Assembly (NCBI RefSeq): GCF_023639785.1
Contig: NZ_CP098325.1
Location: 4,092,001-4,156,000 of the forward strand
Source of the DNA: Leclercia adecarboxylata
GTDB lineage: Bacteria > Pseudomonadota > Gammaproteobacteria > Enterobacterales > Enterobacteriaceae
Length of the DNA: 64,000 nucleotides
Direction of reading: 5' to 3'
Notes under the pieces: model-generated
Told to the model about the DNA's origin: nothing
Seen by the model: only the letters and a program-made list of their open reading frames with translations
Database searches by the model: none
Position numbers and translations under genes: made by a program
Shown here: piece after piece, positions 46,449 through 55,864 of the stretch
How the letters are laid out: each line of letters begins with the position of its first letter
Position numbering within the stretch: the stretch's first letter is position 1

Positions 46449-47174
46449 ATGGCAACATTAACTGCAAAGAATCTCGCCAAAGCCTATAAGGGCCGCCGCG
46501 TAGTGGAAGATGTCAGTTTGACCGTTAACTCCGGCGAGATTGTCGGTTTGTTGGGTCCTAACGGTGCGGGTAAAACCACCACATTTTACATGGTCGTGGG
46601 CATTGTCCCGCGCGATGCGGGTAACATCATTATTGATGATGAAGATATCAGCCTGCTGCCTCTGCACGCCCGTGCCCGCCGCGGCATCGGCTATCTGCCG
46701 CAGGAAGCCTCGATTTTTCGCCGTCTGAGCGTTTTCGACAACCTGATGGCTGTGCTGCAGATCCGCGATGATTTGACCTCTGAGCAGCGTCAGGATCGCG
46801 CCAACGAGCTGATGGAAGAGTTCCATATCGAACACCTGCGCGACAGCCTGGGTCAGGCCCTTTCCGGTGGTGAACGTCGCCGCGTGGAAATTGCCCGTGC
46901 GCTGGCCGCGAATCCAAAATTTATCCTGCTTGATGAACCTTTTGCGGGCGTTGACCCTATTTCGGTCATTGATATCAAACGTATTATTGAGCATCTGCGC
47001 GACAGTGGCCTTGGGGTTCTCATCACTGACCACAACGTCCGTGAGACGCTGGCGGTGTGTGAGCGTGCCTATATCGTCAGCCAGGGCCATCTTATCGCCC
47101 ATGGTACCCCGCAGCAGATCCTCGAAGACGAGCATGTTAAGCGCGTGTATCTTGGGGAAGACTTCAGACTCTGA
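46449..47174 (+). CDS. lptB: LPS export ABC ATPase LptB
   Basis: LptB is the cytoplasmic ATPase dimer that powers LPS extraction by LptFG. The 241 residues contain Walker [10 protein letters not shown] (36-44), a Q-loop, signature LSGGERRR near 138, Walker B FILLDEP near 158 and the H-loop histidine in TDHNVRET. It lies 6 bases after lptA. Its partners lptF and lptG are also in this window, at 54.8-57.0 kb, because of the arcB|lptG junction. Confidence 0.98.
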   Translation: MATLTAKNLAKAYKGRRVVEDVSLTVNSGEIVGLLGPNGAGKTTTFYMVVGIVPRDAGNIIIDDEDISLLPLHARARRGIGYLPQEASIFRRLSVFDNLMAVLQIRDDLTSEQRQDRANELMEEFHIEHLRDSLGQALSGGERRRVEIARALAANPKFILLDEPFAGVDPISVIDIKRIIEHLRDSGLGVLITDHNVRETLAVCERAYIVSQGHLIAHGTPQQILEDEHVKRVYLGEDFRL

Positions 47175-47221
47175 TAGGGTAGAAGTTAAGTCTCGCCTAA
47201 ACGGAGAAAAATGCTCTGAAC

Positions 47222-48655
47222 ATGAAGCAAGGTTTGCAATTAAGGCTCAGCCAACAGCTGGCAATGACGCCGCAGTTACAACAGGCCATTCGCCTGTTGC
47301 AGCTGTCGACGCTGGAACTTCAGCAGGAGCTCCAGCAAGCGCTGGACAGTAACCCCCTGCTTGAGCAAACCGATCTTCACGATGAGGTAGAAACTCAGCA
47401 AACCCAGGATAACGAAACCCTCGACACGGTTGATGCGTTAGAGCAGAAAGAGATGCCTGACGAGCTACCGCTCGATGCCAGCTGGGATGAGATCTACACC
47501 GCCGGAACGCCATCCGGCACGCGGGCTGACTATCAGGATGACGAGTTACCGGTGTATCAGGGTGAAACCACCCAGTCGCTGCAGGATTACCTGATGTGGC
47601 AGGTGGAGCTGACGCCGTTTTCCGATACCGATCGCGCCATCGCCACCTCCATTGTGGATGCCGTCGATGAGACCGGCTATTTGACCGTGTCGCTGGACGA
47701 CATCCTGGAGAGCATCGGCGATGATGAGATTGAGCCTGAAGAGGTCGAAGCGGTTCTGAAGCGCGTTCAGCGTTTCGACCCGATCGGCGTCGCGGCGCGC
47801 GATTTACGCGACTGCCTGCTTATACAGCTTTCGCAGTTTGTGAAAGAGACTCCGTGGCTGGAAGAGGCCCGGCTTATCATCAGCGAACATCTGGATCTGC
47901 TGGCCAACCACGACTTCCGTACGTTGATGCGTGTGACGCGACTGAAAGAAGAGGTCCTGAAAGAAGCGGTCAATCTGATTCAGTCGCTGGATCCGCGCCC
48001 GGGCCAGTCCATCCAGACCAGTGAGCCTGAGTACGTCATTCCTGATGTGCTGGTGCGCAAGCATAACGGTCTGTGGACCGTGGAGCTGAATTCCGACAGC
48101 ATTCCACGCCTGCAAATCAATCAGCAATACGCCTCAATGTGCACCAGTTCCCGCAACGACTCGGATAACCAGTTTATCCGCAGCAATCTGCAGGAAGCGC
48201 GCTGGTTGATCAAAAGCCTTGAGAGCCGCAATGATACACTGCTGCGCGTCAGCCGCTGCATCGTCGAGCAGCAGCAGGCGTTTTTTGAGCAGGGTGAAGA
48301 GTTCATGAAGCCGATGGTGCTGGCCGATATCGCCCAGGCCGTCGAGATGCACGAGTCGACAATTTCTCGCGTGACGACGCAGAAGTATCTGCACAGCCCG
48401 CGCGGTATTTTTGAGCTTAAATATTTTTTCTCCAGCCATGTCAACACCGAAGGCGGCGGCGAAGCCTCGTCGACGGCGATCAGGGCGCTGGTGAAAAAAT
48501 TAATCGCCGCGGAAAACCCCGCGAAACCGCTGAGCGACAGTAAGTTAACCACCATGCTGTCCGAACAAGGTATCATGGTGGCACGCCGCACTGTTGCGAA
48601 GTATCGAGAGTCTTTATCCATTCCGCCGTCAAACCAGCGTAAACAACTGGTCTGA
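47222..48655 (+). CDS. rpoN: RNA polymerase sigma-54 factor
   Basis: Sigma-54 directs polymerase to -24/-12 promoters that need AAA+ activators. The 477 residues equal E. coli: a glutamine-rich region I (1-50), an acidic region II, the core-binding domain, the HTH, and the RpoN box [10 protein letters not shown] near the C-terminus that reads the -24 element. It begins the conserved rpoN-hpf-ptsN-rapZ-npr cluster, 47 bases after lptB. Confidence 0.98.
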   Translation: MKQGLQLRLSQQLAMTPQLQQAIRLLQLSTLELQQELQQALDSNPLLEQTDLHDEVETQQTQDNETLDTVDALEQKEMPDELPLDASWDEIYTAGTPSGTRADYQDDELPVYQGETTQSLQDYLMWQVELTPFSDTDRAIATSIVDAVDETGYLTVSLDDILESIGDDEIEPEEVEAVLKRVQRFDPIGVAARDLRDCLLIQLSQFVKETPWLEEARLIISEHLDLLANHDFRTLMRVTRLKEEVLKEAVNLIQSLDPRPGQSIQTSEPEYVIPDVLVRKHNGLWTVELNSDSIPRLQINQQYASMCTSSRNDSDNQFIRSNLQEARWLIKSLESRNDTLLRVSRCIVEQQQAFFEQGEEFMKPMVLADIAQAVEMHESTISRVTTQKYLHSPRGIFELKYFFSSHVNTEGGGEASSTAIRALVKKLIAAENPAKPLSDSKLTTMLSEQGIMVARRTVAKYRESLSIPPSNQRKQLV

Positions 48656-48677
48656 CACAACCGATAAGGAAGACACT

Positions 48678-48965
48678 ATGCAGCTCAACATCACTGGACA
48701 TAACGTCGAGATCACTGAGGCCCTGCGCGATTTTGTGAATACTAAATTCGCCAAGCTCGAGCAGTATTTCGAGAGGATCAATCAGGTCTACGTTGTGTTA
48801 AAAGTGGAAAAAGTGACTCATATCTCGGATGCCACCCTGCACGTTAATGGGGGCGAAATCCATGCCAGTGCGGAAGGGCAGGACATGTACGCGGCTATCG
48901 ACGGCTTGATCGACAAGCTGGCACGACAGCTAAACAAACATAAAGATAAACTGAAACAACACTAA
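48678..48965 (+). CDS. hpf: ribosome hibernation promoting factor HPF (short form)
   Basis: HPF binds the 30S decoding region in stationary phase and converts 90S dimers to 100S ribosomes. The 95-residue short form starting at 48678 follows AAGGAAGAC and matches E. coli YhbH. The frame is also open back into rpoN, but that part is not the gene. 22 bases after rpoN. Confidence 0.96.
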   Translation: MQLNITGHNVEITEALRDFVNTKFAKLEQYFERINQVYVVLKVEKVTHISDATLHVNGGEIHASAEGQDMYAAIDGLIDKLARQLNKHKDKLKQH

Positions 48966-48993
48966 TTGTCCGGGCAGTTAACGGGTGCAGGAT

Positions 48994-49023
48994 GGCCTGT
49001 TGTGAAACACAACGGGCCCTTTG
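48994..49023 (+). terminator. strong hairpin between hpf and ptsN
   Basis: An 11-bp stem (48994-49004 with 49008-49018, GGCCTGTTGTG/CACAACGGGCC with one G-U pair) and a 3-base loop are followed by only CTTTG. It looks like a partial terminator or attenuator, or an mRNA stabiliser, inside the rpoN operon. Confidence 0.5.
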
Positions 49024-49047
49024 TACAGTTAGCGCTTAGGTGAAATT

Positions 49048-49539
49048 ATGATGAATAACGATTCCACTCTACAACTGAGCAGTGTCCTTAATCAGGAATG
49101 TACCCGCAGTGCCGTTCACTGCCAGAGCAAAAAACGTGCGCTGGAGATCATCAGTGAACTGGCCGCAAAACAGCTGAGCCTGCCGCCACAAGTGGTCTTT
49201 GAAGCGATCCTGACCCGCGAAAAGATGGGCAGTACCGGCATCGGCAACGGCATCGCCATTCCCCATGGCAAACTGGAAGAGGATACTCTGCGTGCTGTAG
49301 GGGTGTTTGTTCAACTGGAAACACCTATCGCCTTTGATGCCATTGATAACCAGCCTGTCGATCTGCTGTTTGCCCTGCTGGTGCCAGCCGATCAGACTAA
49401 AACGCATCTGCATACGCTCTCGCTGGTGGCTAAACGTCTGGCGGATAAAACCATCTGTCGCCGTTTGCGTGCGGCGCAGAGCGACGAAGAGCTCTATCAA
49501 ATTATTACGGAAACGGAAGGCAGTCAGGATGATGCGTAA
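49048..49539 (+). CDS. ptsN: PTS-Ntr EIIA component PtsN
   Basis: PtsN (EIIA-Ntr) is the regulatory output protein of the nitrogen PTS. It acts on potassium uptake systems and other targets in its unphosphorylated form. The 163-residue EIIA-mannitol/fructose-type domain carries the phosphorylated H73 in IPHGK. It is third in the rpoN cluster, with npr, its phosphodonor, three genes on. Confidence 0.97.
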   Translation: MMNNDSTLQLSSVLNQECTRSAVHCQSKKRALEIISELAAKQLSLPPQVVFEAILTREKMGSTGIGNGIAIPHGKLEEDTLRAVGVFVQLETPIAFDAIDNQPVDLLFALLVPADQTKTHLHTLSLVAKRLADKTICRRLRAAQSDEELYQIITETEGSQDDA

Positions 49540-49584
49540 TCGGGTGATGGCTTTGACATCTGCAGTCCTGAGGAGAAACGGTAC

Positions 49585-50439
49585 ATGGTGCTGATGATCG
49601 TCAGCGGGCGTTCGGGATCCGGGAAATCGGTCGCCCTGCGTGCGCTGGAAGATATGGGCTTTTACTGCGTGGATAACCTGCCGGTGGTGCTGCTGCCCGA
49701 GCTGGCGCGTTCGCTGGCGGATCGGCAGATTTCTGCCGCGGTCAGCATCGATGTGCGTAACATGCCTGAATCACCGGAGATCTTTGAGCAGGCGATGAGC
49801 AGCTTGCCGGAAGCATTTTCACCTCAGCTTCTGTTCCTCGACGCCGATCGTAACACGCTGATCCGTCGCTACAGCGATACCCGTCGTCTGCATCCGCTCT
49901 CGAGTAAAAACCTTTCGCTGGAAAGCGCTATCGACCAGGAGAGCGATCTGCTGGAGCCGCTGCGTTCCCGCGCCGATCTCATCGTCGATACCTCAGAAAT
50001 GTCCGTCCATGAACTGGCGGAGATGCTGCGTACCCGCCTGCTGGGCAAACGCGAGCGCGAGCTGACGATGGTCTTTGAATCCTTCGGCTTTAAGCACGGC
50101 ATTCCAATCGATGCAGACTACGTGTTCGACGTGCGCTTCTTACCGAACCCGCACTGGGATCCGAAGCTGCGTCCGATGACCGGCCTCGATAAGCCCGTCG
50201 CCGCGTTCCTTGACAGACATACGGAAGTGCATAACTTTATCTATCAGACGCGCAGCTACCTTGAACTTTGGTTGCCGATGCTGGAGACAAACAATCGCAG
50301 CTACTTAACGGTGGCGATTGGCTGTACCGGGGGCAAACACCGTTCGGTCTATATTGCTGAGCAACTGGCTGACTATTTCCGCTCACGCGGTAAAAACGTG
50401 CAGTCCCGTCATCGTACGCTGGAAAAACGTAAAACATGA
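49585..50439 (+). CDS. rapZ: RNase adaptor protein RapZ
   Basis: RapZ binds the sRNAs GlmY and GlmZ and brings GlmZ to RNase E, so controlling glmS in response to glucosamine-6-phosphate. The 284 residues have Walker A GRSGSGKS (8-15) and Walker B-type segments in the N-terminal half, and a C-terminal RNA-binding domain with a basic end (RHRTLEKRK). It overlaps npr by 4 bases. Confidence 0.97.
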   Translation: MVLMIVSGRSGSGKSVALRALEDMGFYCVDNLPVVLLPELARSLADRQISAAVSIDVRNMPESPEIFEQAMSSLPEAFSPQLLFLDADRNTLIRRYSDTRRLHPLSSKNLSLESAIDQESDLLEPLRSRADLIVDTSEMSVHELAEMLRTRLLGKRERELTMVFESFGFKHGIPIDADYVFDVRFLPNPHWDPKLRPMTGLDKPVAAFLDRHTEVHNFIYQTRSYLELWLPMLETNNRSYLTVAIGCTGGKHRSVYIAEQLADYFRSRGKNVQSRHRTLEKRKT

Positions 50440-50708
50440 CCGTAAAGCAGACCGTTGAAATCACCAATAAGCTGGGCATGCACGCACGCCCGGCGATGAA
50501 GTTATTTGAACTGATGCAGGGGTTTGACGCGGAAGTTCTGCTGCGTAATGACGAAGGCACCGAAGCCGAAGCCAACAGCGTGATTGCTCTGCTGATGCTG
50601 GATTCGGCGAAGGGCCGACAGATCGAAATCGAAGCTACCGGCCCACAGGAAGTTGAGGCGCTGGCAGCGGTGATTGCGCTGTTCAACGCCGGATTTGATG
50701 AAGATTAA
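50436..50708 (+). CDS. npr: PTS-Ntr phosphocarrier NPr
   Basis: NPr is the HPr-like phosphocarrier between PtsP and PtsN. The 90-residue chain has the phosphorylated H16 in GMHARPA. It begins in the stop of rapZ and ends overlapping the convergent mtgA by 4 bases. In E. coli yrbL lies between npr and mtgA; here there is no room for it. Confidence 0.97.
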   Translation: MTVKQTVEITNKLGMHARPAMKLFELMQGFDAEVLLRNDEGTEAEANSVIALLMLDSAKGRQIEIEATGPQEVEALAAVIALFNAGFDED

Positions 50709-51430
50709 TGCAGCTTATGGGCCTGCATAAAGCCTTCGCCACCCAACTGGCGCATCTGGCGCAGGATCCACGCCTGACGGCTGCGTACATAGCCTGATGG
50801 CGCGCTGGCCTTAAAGCGTATCGGATTCGGTAATACGGCCGCCAGCAGCGCCGCCTCTGCTGCCGTCAGACGGCTGGCTGGTTTGTTGAAATAGCGCTGC
50901 GACGCGGCTTCAACCCCAAACACCCCCTCGCCAAACTCCGCGATATTCAGATAGACCGTCAGGATCCGTTTTTTACTCCACACCGTTTCGATACCCAGCG
51001 TCAGCCCGGCTTCAAAGCCCTTTCTCATCCAGCTGCGCCCATCCCATAAAAACAGGTTTTTCGCCGTCTGCTGTGAAAGCGTGGATGCCCCGCGGATGCG
51101 GCTCTCGTTGCGTTCGTTATGCGCCAGCGCCTTCTCTATCGCCCCGACGTCGAATCCCCAGTGTTCCGGGAATTTTTGATCTTCGGCGGCGATAACGGCC
51201 AGCCCCATCCAGGGGGAGATCTCATCCATACTCACCCAGTCAGAATGGGCGACATAGCTGAAATCGCCGCCCAGCCAGTGACTTAACTGACGTTCTACCA
51301 TTACCGCTGAAAACGGCACCGGCAGGAAGCTGAACAGGGCAATACCCCCGCCCCAGAAGACCGCCATGACCAGCAGAATGCGAATGACGATCCGTCTTAA
51401 CCAGCCAGCTTTGGGACGTCTGAACCTCAT
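50705..51430 (-). CDS. mtgA: monofunctional peptidoglycan glycosyltransferase MtgA
   Basis: MtgA polymerises lipid II into glycan strands without a transpeptidase domain. The 241 residues have one N-terminal transmembrane helix (about 14-36) and the GT51 domain with catalytic-type AAEDQKF near residue 82 and the [17 protein letters not shown] motif. It follows elbB with a 4-base overlap. Confidence 0.96.
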   Translation of the reverse strand: MRFRRPKAGWLRRIVIRILLVMAVFWGGGIALFSFLPVPFSAVMVERQLSHWLGGDFSYVAHSDWVSMDEISPWMGLAVIAAEDQKFPEHWGFDVGAIEKALAHNERNESRIRGASTLSQQTAKNLFLWDGRSWMRKGFEAGLTLGIETVWSKKRILTVYLNIAEFGEGVFGVEAASQRYFNKPASRLTAAEAALLAAVLPNPIRFKASAPSGYVRSRQAWILRQMRQLGGEGFMQAHKLH

Positions 51431-52080
51431 TCAGCGAGCACCAGCACGCGCGTGACCAGCTTCTCGATACCCGTCGCGGCTTCCGCGATTGTTTGCGCCA
51501 GCATGTAAGCGGGCGTGGTAACGATCCTGTTCTCCTCGTCGACCACGATATCGTCCACCGGACAAGGGATATGCTCACCGCCCATATCCTCAATGGCCTC
51601 GGCGGTATCGATATCTGTCCCGATGGTCAGGCGTAGCGGTATATCAAAAATGGCAGGCAGCATCGCGGGAGCGATACAGATAAAGCCCAGCGGCTTGCCT
51701 GCCTCATGCAGCTGTAGCGCCAGCGCTTTTAAATCACTGTCTACCCGGCAGGCATTTCCCTGAAGGGCAAAATCACTCAGATTCTTTGCCGCACCAAAAC
51801 CGCCAGGCACGATCAGCGCATCCAGTTCTGCGGCCTGTGCCTCGCTGAGGGGACGAACCTCTCCACGCGCGATCCGCGCTGCCTCAACGAGTACGTTACG
51901 GCTTTCGGTCATCGCTTCGCCGGTCAGGTGGTTGATCACGTCTGACTGAGCTTTGTCCGGTGCAAAACAGACCGCCTCGGCGCCGTTACGCGCCAGAGCC
52001 AGCAGCGTCAAAACGGCTTCATGGATTTCAGAACCATCGTAAACACCGCAGCCGCTCAGTACTACACCCACCTTTTTCAT
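51427..52080 (-). CDS. elbB: DJ-1-like glyoxalase ElbB
   Basis: ElbB is a DJ-1/PfpI-type protein, reported in E. coli to have weak glyoxalase activity. An older name linked it to isoprenoid synthesis. The 217-residue form starting [12 protein letters not shown] equals E. coli, with the elbow cysteine in GFICIAPAM near residue 135. Two adjacent ATG codons (52083 and 52080) follow GAGGG; the family start is the second. It is downstream of arcB with the arcZ gene between them on the other strand. Confidence 0.95.
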   Translation of the reverse strand: MKKVGVVLSGCGVYDGSEIHEAVLTLLALARNGAEAVCFAPDKAQSDVINHLTGEAMTESRNVLVEAARIARGEVRPLSEAQAAELDALIVPGGFGAAKNLSDFALQGNACRVDSDLKALALQLHEAGKPLGFICIAPAMLPAIFDIPLRLTIGTDIDTAEAIEDMGGEHIPCPVDDIVVDEENRIVTTPAYMLAQTIAEAATGIEKLVTRVLVLAE

Positions 52081-52183
52081 CATGCGATCCCTCTCGAAAA
52101 ATGTTAAATGTGAATTAAAAATTCTGATTAAAACGGTGTGCTTCACACATTTAACTGATTCATGTAACAAAGTATTTAAGATT

Positions 52184-52192
52184 TGCTATCTT
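52184..52192 (+). promoter_or_regulatory. extended -10 promoter of arcZ
   Basis: TGCTATCTT is an extended -10 element (TG one base before TATCTT) ending 6 bases before the expected arcZ 5' end at 52199. No strong -35 is visible. In E. coli this promoter is repressed by phosphorylated ArcA. Confidence 0.6.
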
Positions 52193-52198
52193 AACTGC

Positions 52199-52323
52199 GT
52201 GCGGCCTAAATTTTCCGGCTACGCCATTCACTATAAAAACATATGACTCTTCAGGCGCAGCCAAGATTTCCCTGGTGTTGGCGCAGTATTCGCGCACCCC
52301 GGTTTAGCCGGGGTCATTTTTTT
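52199..52323 (+). ncRNA. arcZ: Hfq-dependent sRNA ArcZ (RyhA/SraH)
   Basis: ArcZ is an Hfq-binding sRNA that activates rpoS translation and represses flhDC and other mRNAs. The 5' end GTGCGGCCT, the core GGCGCAGCCAAGATTTCCC followed by TGGTGTTGGCGCAGTATTCGC, and the terminator stem ACCCCGGTTTAGCCGGGGT with a long U-tail are almost the same as in E. coli. The middle (52210-52250) is different. The U-tail overlaps the last codons and stop of arcB on the other strand. It lies between elbB and arcB exactly as in E. coli. Confidence 0.93.
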
Positions 52324-54647
52324 CTGCTCTCCACCCAGGCTTTCAGCACGGCCACATCGTTCTGCCACTCCTGTTTCATCTCTTCAACCCATTCACCAAC
52401 ATTGTCTTCCCACGCTGGTAAATCCGGGGACTGAATCTGTTGACCGAGCTGTTGCAGATGACGCAAGCCCACGGATCCGGCCGCACCTTTGATCTTATGG
52501 CCTTCTTCCACGATGCCTTTCTGATCCCGCGCCGTCAGGTTCGACTCCAGCACGTTCAAATAGCCCGGCATCATCTTCTCGAAGATCGCCAGACCGTCGG
52601 TGATCAACTTCGGACCAACCAGATCGATGTACTGCTCAAGCATGTCGATATCCAGCAAAGACGTTGCTTTCTCTGTATCTACCGTCGTCATGGTGCTCTC
52701 CTCTTCGTCACAGGTGTCCCAGAACTTCTTGATCATGGCGGTTAAGGCAGGTACCGCCAGCGGTTTGCTCAGTACGTCGTCCATACCGGCATCGAGATAC
52801 TCTTTTTTGTCTTTCAGCACGTTAGCGGTGAGCGCCACCAGCGGCGGCAGTTCATCGCTGGCATAACGGCTCGTCAGCTCTCGCGAGATATCCAGCCCGG
52901 TCATGTCCGGCAGCTGAATGTCCAGCAGCACCAGGTCGTACTCGCCCGGCGTGAACATCTCCAGCGCGGCTTTACCGGTCATGGCAACGTCGACGCTGCT
53001 GCCAAGTTTCTCCAGCACCGAGCGCGCCACAATCACGTTCAACTCGATATCTTCCACCAGCAGCACGTGCAGAGCGGGCAACGGCATATCGTCGCGGGCA
53101 AAGGTATCTTCAACCTCTTCCGCCACGGCCGGGGCACGTACGCTCAGTTTAAACACGGAGCCATGGCCCGGGTTGCTGGACACCGTAATGTCGCCCCCCA
53201 TGCTCTTCGCCAGCCGGCGCGATACCGCCAGGCCAATGCCGGTGCCGGTGGCAGGCTTGCCCCCCTGGCTGTCTTTAACCTGATAATACATGGCGAAGAT
53301 TTTGTCCTGCTCCTCCTGGGGAATACCGATCCCGGAATCTTCCACCTCGAAATGCAGCATTTCGCCCTCGCCGTAGCGCACGCGAACCGCCACCTGACCG
53401 TTCTGGGTAAATTTGACCGCGTTACTGATCAGGTTCCACAGGATCTGACGCAGGCGCGTGCCGTCGGTGATCACCTTATGCGGCAGCGGCAAGGTCGGCT
53501 CCAGCACAAAGCGTAGCCCTTTCTGCTGCGCCTGCAGGCCGGAAAGGTTCTCCAGATCGGCGAGGAAGCTGGTGAAGTCCACCGGCTGGTTATCCAGCTG
53601 GACTTTACGTCGCTCCATCTTATCCATATCAATAATATCGTTGAAGATATTGCCGAGCGTCACCGCTGAAACATGGATGGTTTTAAGATATTTCTCCTGC
53701 TCGCTGGTCAGCTCGGTGTCGAGCAGAATGCGGCTTAACCCTACGATGCCGTTAAGCGGCGTACGCAGCTCATGGCTGATGGTGGAGATAAAGGTGGTTT
53801 TATCCCGGCTGGCGCGCTCCAGCGCATCCTGATAGCGCTTACGCTCGGTGATATCACGCCCAAAGCCCATCAGCCCGTGGCGCTTTCCGACGCGGTCGTA
53901 GTACGGCACTTTACGGATTTCGAAGCAGGCTTTACGCCCGTCCGGGTAGTCAAGCCACTGTTCATAGGTCAGAGAGACGTTATGGCGAAACACCTTCTCA
54001 TCGGTTTCGATAACTTTGGCCGCCGCTTCGGGGGAGTAGACGTCCTGCGGGCGCAGGCTGACCAGCTGTTTTTCACTTTTGCCGGTCAGGAGCTCCATCG
54101 CCCGGTTACAGCCGGAGAACTCTTTGTCTTCATTGCGATAGAAGACCAGATCCGGCGAGGCATCAAGGAAAGAACGCAGGAACGAGGATTGCTGCTCGAG
54201 CTGGATTTGCGTCTGTTCGCGCTCTTTCATCTCAATTTTAAGCTGTTCCAGCGTGGTCTGGCGCTCGGCCTCGGCTTTTACACGATCTGAGATCTCCTGG
54301 TTCAGCTGGGCAATGTTATCTTTAAGCTGCACGTTGAGCTTAAGATCGCGCTCACGCATCTCCTCCAGCTTTTCCACTACCCGGGTCAGCCGCTGACGGG
54401 ACTCCTCAAGTTGCTCAACCACCACCGAGAGGAAATAGACCGCCCATGGCGTAATAAGCAGGCCAAAGAAGATGGAACGAATAAGGTCGATGCTTTCTAC
54501 CTGGCCGTGCAGCACCATGGTAATGGCCATCTGTACCACAATCGCCAGCACCACCAGCGCCAGCGCCAGCAGCAGGGAGAAGCGCACCAGGCCAAGCTTC
54601 ATCATCAGATCGACATAGTATTGCGCCAGTAACCGAATTTGCTTCAT
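52314..54647 (-). CDS. arcB: aerobic respiration control sensor kinase ArcB
   Basis: ArcB is the tripartite hybrid kinase that senses the redox state of quinones and phosphorylates ArcA. The 777 residues contain two transmembrane helices (about 23-45 and 57-77), a coiled-coil linker, a PAS domain (about 155-270), the H-box ISHELRTPLNG near 290, an ATPase domain, a receiver domain with phosphoacceptor aspartate in LVLLDIQLPD near 576, and an HPt domain with the histidine in EEGHKIKGAAGS near 716. The start at 54647 equals E. coli. In E. coli yhcC and gltB lie upstream; here lptG does. Confidence 0.97.
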   Translation of the reverse strand: MKQIRLLAQYYVDLMMKLGLVRFSLLLALALVVLAIVVQMAITMVLHGQVESIDLIRSIFFGLLITPWAVYFLSVVVEQLEESRQRLTRVVEKLEEMRERDLKLNVQLKDNIAQLNQEISDRVKAEAERQTTLEQLKIEMKEREQTQIQLEQQSSFLRSFLDASPDLVFYRNEDKEFSGCNRAMELLTGKSEKQLVSLRPQDVYSPEAAAKVIETDEKVFRHNVSLTYEQWLDYPDGRKACFEIRKVPYYDRVGKRHGLMGFGRDITERKRYQDALERASRDKTTFISTISHELRTPLNGIVGLSRILLDTELTSEQEKYLKTIHVSAVTLGNIFNDIIDMDKMERRKVQLDNQPVDFTSFLADLENLSGLQAQQKGLRFVLEPTLPLPHKVITDGTRLRQILWNLISNAVKFTQNGQVAVRVRYGEGEMLHFEVEDSGIGIPQEEQDKIFAMYYQVKDSQGGKPATGTGIGLAVSRRLAKSMGGDITVSSNPGHGSVFKLSVRAPAVAEEVEDTFARDDMPLPALHVLLVEDIELNVIVARSVLEKLGSSVDVAMTGKAALEMFTPGEYDLVLLDIQLPDMTGLDISRELTSRYASDELPPLVALTANVLKDKKEYLDAGMDDVLSKPLAVPALTAMIKKFWDTCDEEESTMTTVDTEKATSLLDIDMLEQYIDLVGPKLITDGLAIFEKMMPGYLNVLESNLTARDQKGIVEEGHKIKGAAGSVGLRHLQQLGQQIQSPDLPAWEDNVGEWVEEMKQEWQNDVAVLKAWVESRKK

Positions 54648-54715
54648 AGGGGATCTCTTCACGACGTCATCGCACAATAATACTCAAATTCCAGGCAAGA
54701 CGTTGAAGGTTGTGC

Positions 54716-54767
54716 AAAAAAGTGAGGGGTAAAACAGGCGATGCGCCTCACTTCCCGGGCGGGGAAG
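54716..54767 (-). terminator. hairpins between lptG and arcB
   Basis: On the minus strand a stem GTGAGG/CCTCAC (54722-54727 with 54746-54751) is followed directly by U6, and a second stem CTTCCC/GGGAAG (54751-54756 with 54762-54767) adjoins it. Together they look like the lptFG terminator. They occupy the only 134 bases at the arcB|lptG junction. Confidence 0.55.
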
Positions 54768-54781
54768 CGAGGCGAGAGAGG

Positions 54782-55864
54782 TCAGGAGCGCTTCAGCAGC
54801 AGCCAGAGGCTGATCAGGAAGAAAGAGGCGCTCGGCAGCAGGGCACCGATCACTGGCGGTATGCCATACACCAGAGTCAGCGGACCGAAAATCTGATCCA
54901 GTACGTAGAAGACAAAGCCGAAGCTGATACCCGTCACGACCCGCACGCCCATAGGAACGCTACGCAGTGGGCCGAAGATGAACGACAGGGCCATCAGCAT
55001 CATTACCGCCACCGAGAGCGGCTGGAAGACCTTGCTCCACATGTTGAGCTGATAACGCCCTGCGTCCTGGCCACTCGACTTCAGGTACTTCACGTAGTTG
55101 TGCAGACCGCTGATAGAGAGCGCATCCGGATCCAGCGCCACCACGCCGAGCTTGTCAGGGGTCAGGTTGGTTTTCCAGGTGCCGGAGACGGTTTGCGAAC
55201 CGGCGATCTGTTTTGGATCCTGCAGGTTTGACTCATCGACCTGCGACAGACGCCAGACCTTTTTATCGGCATCAAAGGTTGCCGTGGCGGCGTAACGCAC
55301 CGCCTGCAGACGACGCTGGTCGTTAAAGCTGTAGATGCTCACGCCGCCAAGAGAGTTGTCGCCCGTGACGCGTTCGATATAGACAAAGTTATTCCCGTCT
55401 TTCGCCCACAGCCCCTGCTGGGTGGAGAGCAGCGAGCCGCCGTACATCTGCTGCGCGCGGTAGTTACGCGCCATCTGCTCGCCCTGCGGCGCAACCCACT
55501 CCCCCATCGCCATGGTCAACAGCACCAGCGGGATCGCGGTTTTCATGACGGACAGCGCCACCTGCATGCGGGTAAAGCCGGAGGCCTGCATCACCACCAG
55601 CTCGCTGCGCTGCGCCAGCATCCCCAGCCCGAGCAGCGCGCCTAACAGCGCCGCCATCGGGAAGAAGATCTGTACATCTTTTGGAATGCTGAGCAGGGTG
55701 TACATGCCCGCGCCCATTGCGTCGTAGCTCCCCTGCCCGGCCTTTTTCAGCTGGTCGACAAACTTAATGATGCCGGAGAGCGACACCAGCATGAACAACG
55801 TCATCATGATGGTGGTAAAAATGGTTTTACCGATATAGCGGTCAAGAACGCCAAACGCCTGCAT
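54782..55864 (-). CDS. lptG: LPS export permease LptG
   Basis: LptG is one of the two permease subunits of the LptB2FG complex that lifts LPS out of the inner membrane. The 360 residues have six transmembrane helices (three at each end) with a periplasmic jellyroll between them. It starts in the lptF stop codon (TAATG, one base shared). In E. coli it is transcribed the same way after lptF but in another part of the chromosome from arcB. Confidence 0.97.
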   Translation of the reverse strand: MQAFGVLDRYIGKTIFTTIMMTLFMLVSLSGIIKFVDQLKKAGQGSYDAMGAGMYTLLSIPKDVQIFFPMAALLGALLGLGMLAQRSELVVMQASGFTRMQVALSVMKTAIPLVLLTMAMGEWVAPQGEQMARNYRAQQMYGGSLLSTQQGLWAKDGNNFVYIERVTGDNSLGGVSIYSFNDQRRLQAVRYAATATFDADKKVWRLSQVDESNLQDPKQIAGSQTVSGTWKTNLTPDKLGVVALDPDALSISGLHNYVKYLKSSGQDAGRYQLNMWSKVFQPLSVAVMMLMALSFIFGPLRSVPMGVRVVTGISFGFVFYVLDQIFGPLTLVYGIPPVIGALLPSASFFLISLWLLLKRS

